Assembly (NCBI GenBank): GCA_016784705.1
Contig: JADHUD010000120.1
Location: 1 to 7,230, forward strand
DNA from: Spirochaetia bacterium
GTDB taxonomy: Bacteria > Spirochaetota > Spirochaetia > JABMQR01
Direction of reading: 5' to 3'
DNA length: 7,230 bases
Shown: one piece after another, positions 1 to 4,034 of the stretch
How positions within the stretch are numbered: position 1 is the first letter of the stretch
Layout: the number at the start of each line of letters is the position of its first letter
Position numbers and translations under genes: made by a program
Notes under the pieces: model-generated
Database searches by the model: none
Seen by the model: only the letters and a program-made list of their open reading frames with translations
Told to the model about the DNA's origin: nothing

Positions 1-222
1 AATCTGCTTATCTATATTCGCCAGATCATACTCCAGTGAGCTGGTATCTTCTTTCTGTGCAATCTGCAGGGCTATGCTGGCCAGATCGTAGCGTTCGTTC
101 AGGTCGTTTTTTGTCTGTGTAATCTGCTGATCGATATTTACCAGATCGTACTCCAGTGAGCTGGTATCCTTTGCCTGCTCAAGCTGGAATTTTATGTTTT
201 CAACATCATATACATAAGAGAG
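1..222 (-). repeat. About 60-bp in-frame tandem repeat encoding 20-residue coiled-coil units
   Basis: Three units of 60 bp lie at 1-60, 61-120 and 121-180, and a decayed fourth begins at 181. Units 1 and 3 match at 49 of 60 positions and share a perfect 20-bp block (29-48 and 149-168). The middle unit is more diverged. At the protein level units 1 and 3 are identical at 15 of 20 residues and share DTSSLEYDL. The repeat keeps the reading frame of the adaptor gene and sits in its coiled-coil hairpin. It starts at the window edge, so the copy number is unknown and further units may lie beyond position 1. Confidence 0.8.
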
Positions 223-624
223 ATTCTCTATTTCTGCCAGTAAGTCGCCGGCTTTTACCCTGTCCCCCTCAGAAACATGGATATTAGTGAGTGTCCCTGA
301 TACCTTGAAAACCATATCCCTGCTGTCGAAAGGTTCAACACTTCCTGATATATCAACATAATCGGCATATGCCAGCTGCTCAACCGTATACTCTTTTACT
401 TCGCCGCCGGTATCTGCTGTTCCTTGATTCTTTTGCAAATTAATTGCTGTTTTATCATTAATAAAGAGAAAGTAGATCCCTGCAGCCGCTGCCGCCAGTA
501 TCAGAAAAACACCCCAGCCTATGATTTTTTTCCTCCGTTTATCTCGAATCCTCTTTCTTGCAGAGGCAAGACTCCTTTGCTCAGGTGTCATTGTTTCATC
601 AGTTGCCTTTCTATTTTTCTTCAT
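1..624 (-). CDS. HlyD/AcrA-type periplasmic adaptor (membrane fusion protein), C-terminus cut off by window edge
   Basis: This is the N-terminal 208 residues of a membrane fusion protein that links an inner-membrane export pump to a TolC-like channel. Residues 1-33 are a strongly basic cytoplasmic tail. Residues 34-55 are one hydrophobic membrane anchor rich in Ala. Residues 90-135 read as the first half of a lipoyl-like domain (VSGTLTNIHVSEGDRVKAGD is typical of the family). From about residue 136 a helical coiled coil begins, built from 20-residue repeats with the core YDL.NI..QI. The second half of the hairpin, the beta-barrel and the membrane-proximal domain must lie beyond position 1. 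The start is the ATG at 624-622, preceded by AAAGGA seven bases upstream. It follows the TolC-like gene by 48 bp on the same strand, so co-transcription is likely. The partner pump (ABC or RND) is not visible. The family call is solid; the substrate is unknown. Confidence 0.88.
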   Translation of the reverse strand, partial: MKKNRKATDETMTPEQRSLASARKRIRDKRRKKIIGWGVFLILAAAAAGIYFLFINDKTAINLQKNQGTADTGGEVKEYTVEQLAYADYVDISGSVEPFDSRDMVFKVSGTLTNIHVSEGDRVKAGDLLAEIENLSYVYDVENIKFQLEQAKDTSSLEYDLVNIDQQITQTKNDLNERYDLASIALQIAQKEDTSSLEYDLANIDKQI

Positions 625-631
625 TGTTATT

Positions 632-637
632 TCCTTT
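632..637 (-). promoter_or_regulatory. Ribosome binding site of the adaptor gene
   Basis: AAAGGA on the minus strand ends seven bases before the ATG at 624-622. It fixes that start over the in-frame ATG eleven codons later, which has no such site. Confidence 0.7.
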
Positions 638-672
638 AAGTGTTGAGCCTATGGCAGCCATATATTAAGCCG

Positions 673-2133
673 TTACAGCTGCAGCGTTCTTATATCCTGC
701 TCAATAAGCAGGCCATCAAGTGAATGCAGCAGCAGTTCATATGCAGCTGTCTGTAAATCATTTTGGGCATCCTGAACTTCACTTTCAGACCCGAATCCTT
801 TTGCATAAGCATACCGGGCATCGTCCAGCAGCATAGTTAATTCGGAATAGGTCAACTCCAACTCCGTCCGGCTGTTGTTCCAGCTGCTTATACGGAGCTG
901 CATAGTTTGGATATCATTCAGGTAATCGCTGTAGGATTGGTTATAACTCTGCTCTGCTGCAGTAGCCTGATTTTCCAGAATGCTTATCGTCAGTTCGTCA
1001 AATTCTTTCCAATCATCCGGCTTATCGGCCCATCTCCCTGTTATATAGGCTGATGGAGTAATCCCTGTCGAGCTGATGACGGTGCTGACTCCTGCTTCAA
1101 TCACAAATTCCGAATTTGATGCGGTAACCCCTGCCTGCAGGGTATGATCATAGTTACCCGCTGGTTGGTTCAAGCCGGCTTTGTAACTTCCATTCACCAA
1201 ATAGGTAAAAGAAGAATCGCTGATTTCATTGGATTCTCTGGTTGACAGCTCGTCTGATACTCTTTGTCTGGCAATTTCTACATCCATTGCCGCCAAGAGT
1301 ACTTTTGTGTTTCCAAAATCCGGTACTTGCAAGGCAAGATCCGACTGAGGGATATCTTCAGAAGTTACGGCTTCATAATCCATACCTGTTATAGTTTTAA
1401 AATGATCACGAGCCGCAGAAAGAGTGTTCTGTGTTGTGGAAAGAGTATTTTCAAGTCTGGTTATTGAGTTGTTTCGAAGCTTCCAGGCTGTTGAGCCCTC
1501 TTTCAACTGGCCTGTTTCAATATCATTGTTCAGAGACAGTTCTGCATCAGCTATGCTGTTTTCGGTTATAAATAGTGATTTATCAAGCGTAATCAACTCT
1601 TTTATGCTCTGCACAACACTTTTTTCAACCGCTATAAGTCCGGCATAATAATTTCTGTCAATAGCCATTTTCTCAGCTGCAGATTCAATATCTTCAAGTG
1701 TTGTATCTTCTTCCAAAGTATACGTCTCCAGCGTTTTCTGAATCGATACTTTGGGAGAGCTTGAAAAGACTGTATCGGTTGCATTGAGTGTCGTGGGTGC
1801 TGTCAGGGTAATAGTAAGATCCAGATCATGAAATGTTACTGATGCAGATGGTTCAAGTGCAACAATATCATCACCCGTCTGATCCTGTGCATAGGAGAGA
1901 GTTCCGCCTCCTGCTGAGACAGAGACACCTTTTTCCTCCGGTTCTTCGAGGCCGCTGCGCTCCCATTGGAGCGTACTGACGGTTCTCTGCAGATCGTTCA
2001 ACCTGCCGGATATACTGTTTTCCTGTGCTGCAGTTATATATGTCTCAAGTTCAGCTGCAGAAAGCACAACCGATCCAATCAGGAGCAAGAGACAGAATAT
2101 GAGTGCAGTTTTTACATAATTAATTCTTTTCAT
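673..2133 (-). CDS. TolC-like outer-membrane efflux/secretion channel
   Basis: A 486-residue exported protein with the architecture of TolC-family outer-membrane factors. Residues 1-27 are a signal peptide: basic MKR start, a long Leu/Ile core, and an Ala-rich cleavage region near VLSAAE. Two beta-rich, Ser/Thr/Gly-rich stretches (about 60-110 and 305-365) would form the membrane barrel. Each is followed by long amphipathic helical segments (about 140-245 and 375-486) expected to form the periplasmic tunnel. This alternating two-fold pattern and the length match the family. I identified it by architecture rather than by a diagnostic motif. The start chosen is the ATG at 2133-2131, which begins a clean signal peptide. 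A TTG five codons upstream (2148-2146) is open but would only add MLRLP. No strong Shine-Dalgarno precedes either. It is the first gene of a unit with the adaptor downstream, so the two probably act as one trans-envelope export pathway. Confidence 0.8.
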   Translation of the reverse strand: MKRINYVKTALIFCLLLLIGSVVLSAAELETYITAAQENSISGRLNDLQRTVSTLQWERSGLEEPEEKGVSVSAGGGTLSYAQDQTGDDIVALEPSASVTFHDLDLTITLTAPTTLNATDTVFSSSPKVSIQKTLETYTLEEDTTLEDIESAAEKMAIDRNYYAGLIAVEKSVVQSIKELITLDKSLFITENSIADAELSLNNDIETGQLKEGSTAWKLRNNSITRLENTLSTTQNTLSAARDHFKTITGMDYEAVTSEDIPQSDLALQVPDFGNTKVLLAAMDVEIARQRVSDELSTRESNEISDSSFTYLVNGSYKAGLNQPAGNYDHTLQAGVTASNSEFVIEAGVSTVISSTGITPSAYITGRWADKPDDWKEFDELTISILENQATAAEQSYNQSYSDYLNDIQTMQLRISSWNNSRTELELTYSELTMLLDDARYAYAKGFGSESEVQDAQNDLQTAAYELLLHSLDGLLIEQDIRTLQL

Positions 2134-2187
2134 AGGTAGTCTAAGCAATATTCATGCCTAAATAGTAGGGGCTAATCACAAATGGGG

Positions 2188-2193
2188 ATTATA
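2188..2193 (-). promoter_or_regulatory. Candidate -10 box for the TolC-like/adaptor operon
   Basis: A perfect TATAAT is read on the minus strand about 55 bases upstream of the ATG at 2133. The region 16-18 bases further upstream is AT-rich without a good TTGACA match, so an activator or an upstream element may be needed. In DNA this AT-rich, a chance TATAAT is possible. Confidence 0.4.
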
Positions 2194-2241
2194 TTATTTG
2201 TTTGCTACATAAATATTTAGAAATTAATCAAAAAATACGTA

Positions 2242-2300
2242 ATGTGAAATTTTGTACGTACAGATTTTTAGTGTGAATTTTTTTCACAATTTTTTCACAT
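2242..2300. promoter_or_regulatory. Cluster of TGTGAA/TTCACA motifs upstream of the TolC-like gene (candidate operators)
   Basis: Four copies of one hexamer lie within 59 bp: TGTGAA at 2243-2248 and 2272-2277, and TTCACA at 2283-2288 and 2294-2299. The middle pair forms an inverted repeat with a 5-bp spacer. The outer pair, extended to ATGTGAA and TTCACAT, is also inverted. They lie 50-110 bases upstream of the candidate -10 box of the export operon, where an activator or cooperative repressor could bind. The binding protein is unknown. Confidence 0.4.
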
Positions 2301-2309
2301 CTTGAGCAT

Positions 2310-2342
2310 AAAAAAACCGGTATCCTCATCTAGATACCGGTT
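2310..2342 (-). terminator. Intrinsic terminator of the XRE regulator gene
   Basis: A perfect 10-bp stem (AACCGGTATC at 2315-2324 with GATACCGGTT at 2333-2342) encloses an 8-base loop. Read on the minus strand it is followed by seven T. It lies about 70 bases after the stop of the regulator gene and separates it from the export operon, so the two units have separate promoters. Confidence 0.88.
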
Positions 2343-2409
2343 CAGTGAAGCACTAGTAACGCATGTAACGTTGTACTGCTTTGTAAGATCTATTATCAGA
2401 TCTGAACAA

Positions 2410-2757
2410 TTACGTCAATCGGATGTAATCTTTTACCCGGTCAAGAATATATAATACTTCTTCCTGACTTGAGGGTTTTCTGTCTTCAGGATCCACAAAA
2501 AACTCAAATGGTTTTACTTCGAGGATCTGGGAAAACTTCTCCAAAGTTTTAACCGAAGGAAAGCTGCGCCCTACTTCGATTTCTCCAACAAAGCCAGCTG
2601 AAATTGAACATTGCTCAGCAAGTTTTGCCTGTGACAGTCCTTTTGACTTTCTGAATCGTTTCAAATTACTGATAAAAACCTTCTGTAATTCTGGAACATA
2701 TTTACTCATAACATTAATATATAACTGTTTTCCAAAAAAGTGTATAGGTTTATACAT
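2410..2757 (-). CDS. XRE-family helix-turn-helix transcriptional regulator
   Basis: A small DNA-binding protein of the XRE/Cro-C1 type. The ORF gives 115 residues from the ATG at 2757, but a second in-frame ATG at 2709-2707 gives 99 residues starting MSKYVPELQ, the more usual distance to the HTH. I regard that start as equally or more likely. Neither has a visible Shine-Dalgarno. Counting from the inner start, the HTH spans about residues 12-70, with LSQAKLAEQCSISAGFVGEI and then E.GRSFPS, the hallmark of the fold (Q27, A31 and the recognition helix near 37-47). A short acidic linker and a C-terminal helix (about 80-97) follow, perhaps for dimerisation. No ligand or protease domain is present. 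It is divergent from hslO and upstream of, but terminated before, the export operon. Targets cannot be read directly; autoregulation is a fair inference. Confidence 0.85.
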   Translation of the reverse strand: MYKPIHFFGKQLYINVMSKYVPELQKVFISNLKRFRKSKGLSQAKLAEQCSISAGFVGEIEVGRSFPSVKTLEKFSQILEVKPFEFFVDPEDRKPSSQEEVLYILDRVKDYIRLT

Positions 2758-2859
2758 AGTTTTTTGTTTTTTTTACTCTGTCTCACAGACTGAAATATGT
2801 ACAAAACAGTCAGAAACTAGCTTTTTATTCATTAATTAAATAACAAATCACCAGTAATA

Positions 2860-2894
2860 GAGGAAATTTCAATATGATTTAATTTTGAAATTTC
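2860..2894. repeat. Palindromic repeat A in the hslO upstream region
   Basis: Contains a perfect 10-bp inverted repeat, GAAATTTCAA (2863-2872) and TTGAAATTTC (2885-2894), separated by 12 bp. The block 2860-2892 recurs as repeat B 125 bp downstream with 30 of 33 bases identical. It could be an operator, or an RNA hairpin if transcribed. Confidence 0.7.
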
Positions 2895-2908
2895 GACGAT
2901 TTAGCCAG

Positions 2909-2934
2909 ACTTGCACGGATTACTTGTACGGCTT
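2909..2934. repeat. 13-bp tandem direct duplication
   Basis: ACTTGCACGGATT (2909-2921) is followed at once by ACTTGTACGGCTT (2922-2934), 11 of 13 identical. It lies between palindromic repeats A and B and just upstream of the hslO promoter candidate, so it could be a direct-repeat binding site for an activator. Confidence 0.5.
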
Positions 2935-2948
2935 ATAAAATCTTATCA

Positions 2949-2979
2949 TTGACCTTTTGATCAATAATCCAGATATTAT
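2949..2979 (+). promoter_or_regulatory. Candidate promoter for hslO-rlmKL
   Basis: TTGACC at 2949-2954 resembles a -35 box. The -10 could be GATATT (2972-2977, 17-bp spacing) or TATTAT (2974-2979, 19-bp spacing). Transcription would begin near the start of repeat B, which would then form the beginning of a leader of roughly 75 nt. No mapped transcript is available. Confidence 0.35.
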
Positions 2980-2984
2980 CTATT

Positions 2985-3017
2985 GAGGAAATTTTAAAAT
3001 GATTTTATTTTGAAATT
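2985..3017. repeat. Palindromic repeat B in the hslO leader
   Basis: Matches repeat A at 30 of 33 bases at a 125-bp offset. Its inverted arms, AATTTTAAAAT (2990-3000) and ATTTTGAAATT (3007-3017), pair with one mismatch that is G-U in RNA. By position it overlaps or immediately follows the likely transcription start of hslO. Confidence 0.65.
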
Positions 3018-3036
3018 GGCTGCTAAACTTGCTTAA

Positions 3037-3060
3037 AAGGAGCCGCATTCTGCGGAAATC
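3037..3060 (+). promoter_or_regulatory. hslO ribosome binding site with a hairpin between Shine-Dalgarno and ATG
   Basis: AAGGAG at 3037-3042 is a strong Shine-Dalgarno but ends 18 bases before the ATG at 3061, too far for normal use. The bases between form a perfect small hairpin, CCGCA-TTC-TGCGG (3043-3055), beginning directly after the Shine-Dalgarno. With the hairpin folded the effective spacing is 5 bases. No upstream in-frame start exists before a TAA at 3034. Confidence 0.6.
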
Positions 3061-4008
3061 ATGATACAGAAACTATTAACTGAAGATGTTGAATCTTACC
3101 TGAATACGCTTCAGCCGGATTCAATTGAAACCTTTCTTCTGAAGAATGGTACCGTTAGAGGATCTCTTTTACACGGAACACGAATGATTCATGCAATGCA
3201 GGCAAATCATGAGACCGGCATTCTGGAAACCTATATTCTGGGACATGCCTATATTGCGGCAGGATTATTGACTTCAATGCTTAAAGGAACTGATAAAATT
3301 GGTTTAACAGTTGAGTGCGCGGGCCCGGCAAAAGGGTTTGATGTTGAAGCCTCTGCCCGAGGTGATGTGCGGGTGCGGGGATATTTACGGCAAAACCCCA
3401 TCCCCATAGAGAAACCTTTAGAGAGTTTTGATATGTCACCCTTCTTTGGACCGGGCTTTCTCACATTGACGCGGACATTGGAAGGTGCCCGCCAACCAGT
3501 AACCGGGCAAACCATGATGAGACACGGAAGCATTGCCAAAGATCTTGCCAACCATTTTCTTGAATCAGAACAGACTCCAACGCTGTTTTTCCTCAGCATA
3601 CAATTCGATAAGAGAGGAAATATTGCCGGAGCCGGAGGGCTGTTTCTTCAGGTAATGCCGGGAGCAGATGATCAAATTTTACATAACATTGAGTCTGCTG
3701 CATGCTCAATGCCTTCAATGGGTCAGTGGTTTGCCGAATCAGGAAGCACCGGAGATCTTATAAAGAGTGTCTTTTCGGACTTCTCTCCGAAAATCATCGG
3801 GACGAGAGATGTTAATTTTTTCTGTTACTGCGAAAGGTTCAGGTTCCTGAATTTTATTGCGTCACTGACAGGAGAAACAAGAAAATCGGTTCTTGAAGAG
3901 GGTCCATTCCCCCTACTGACAACCTGCCGCAACTGCAGTACAATATACTCTTTCAGCAAAGAGGAAATTCACTCAGTTCTTACAAATTCTAACACAGCCG
4001 TCGAGTAA
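3061..4008 (+). CDS. hslO: Hsp33 redox-regulated chaperone
   Basis: A 315-residue Hsp33, a cytosolic holdase kept inactive by a zinc-bound cysteine centre. On oxidation the cysteines form disulfides, zinc is lost and the protein binds unfolding clients. The zinc centre is intact: C255-x-C257 and C289-x-x-C292, with 31 residues between the pairs, inside the usual CXC-X(27-32)-CXXC spacing. The N-terminal domain (about 20-190) carries family-like blocks such as LLHGTRM..., AYIAAGLL, GP.KG and the stretch from G.VRGYL. A final YSFSKEEI closes the domain. An acidic-Gly EEGPF element precedes the last cysteine pair, as in the family. The length is slightly above the E. coli protein because of about 20 extra N-terminal residues. 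It is followed 26 bp later by rlmKL on the same strand. The leader has two palindromic repeats and a hairpin RBS, hinting at specific control. Confidence 0.95.
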   Translation: MIQKLLTEDVESYLNTLQPDSIETFLLKNGTVRGSLLHGTRMIHAMQANHETGILETYILGHAYIAAGLLTSMLKGTDKIGLTVECAGPAKGFDVEASARGDVRVRGYLRQNPIPIEKPLESFDMSPFFGPGFLTLTRTLEGARQPVTGQTMMRHGSIAKDLANHFLESEQTPTLFFLSIQFDKRGNIAGAGGLFLQVMPGADDQILHNIESAACSMPSMGQWFAESGSTGDLIKSVFSDFSPKIIGTRDVNFFCYCERFRFLNFIASLTGETRKSVLEEGPFPLLTTCRNCSTIYSFSKEEIHSVLTNSNTAVE

Positions 4009-4020
4009 ATCGTTACGGCT

Positions 4021-4026
4021 CAGGAG
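4021..4026 (+). promoter_or_regulatory. Ribosome binding site of rlmKL
   Basis: CAGGAG ends 8 bases before the ATG at 4035, a standard spacing. It lies in the 26-bp gap after the hslO stop, with no terminator between, which supports co-transcription. Confidence 0.7.
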
Positions 4027-4034
4027 TTCCCTAC

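Larger units (their letters stand above)
2758..3060. other. Divergent intergenic region between the XRE regulator and hslO
   Basis: About 300 bp of AT-rich DNA with no convincing gene. It holds, from left to right: a GTAC-centred sequence (2796-2806) near the regulator start, palindromic repeat A, a 13-bp tandem duplication, a promoter candidate facing hslO, palindromic repeat B, and a Shine-Dalgarno with an intervening hairpin just before the hslO ATG. No clear promoter could be assigned to the regulator. Confidence 0.7.

Noticed and set aside
1..180. 60-bp periodic repeat considered as a CRISPR-like or non-coding satellite array
   Set aside because: The period is a whole number of codons, the units are diverged mostly in ways that preserve the coiled coil, and the reading frame runs straight through into a normal adaptor N-terminus.
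424..639. Plus-strand 71-codon ORF opposite the adaptor gene
   Set aside because: It is antisense to the well-supported N-terminus, anchor and RBS of the adaptor and has no family-like features.
1264..1648. Two overlapping plus-strand ORFs inside the TolC-like gene
   Set aside because: Both are antisense shadows of the helical region; neither has a plausible RBS or recognisable domain.
2348..2381. Imperfect hairpin AAGCA...TGCTT downstream of the regulator gene
   Set aside because: The stem is broken by several mismatches and lacks a T-run; the perfect terminator at 2310-2342 explains transcript ending.
2386..2403. Two AGATCT hexamers 12 bp apart after the regulator gene
   Set aside because: Short self-complementary sites in a 3' region next to a clear terminator; nothing else supports a function.
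3249..3599. Minus-strand 116-codon ORF inside hslO
   Set aside because: It lies wholly within the Hsp33 coding region on the opposite strand, and Hsp33 is certain.
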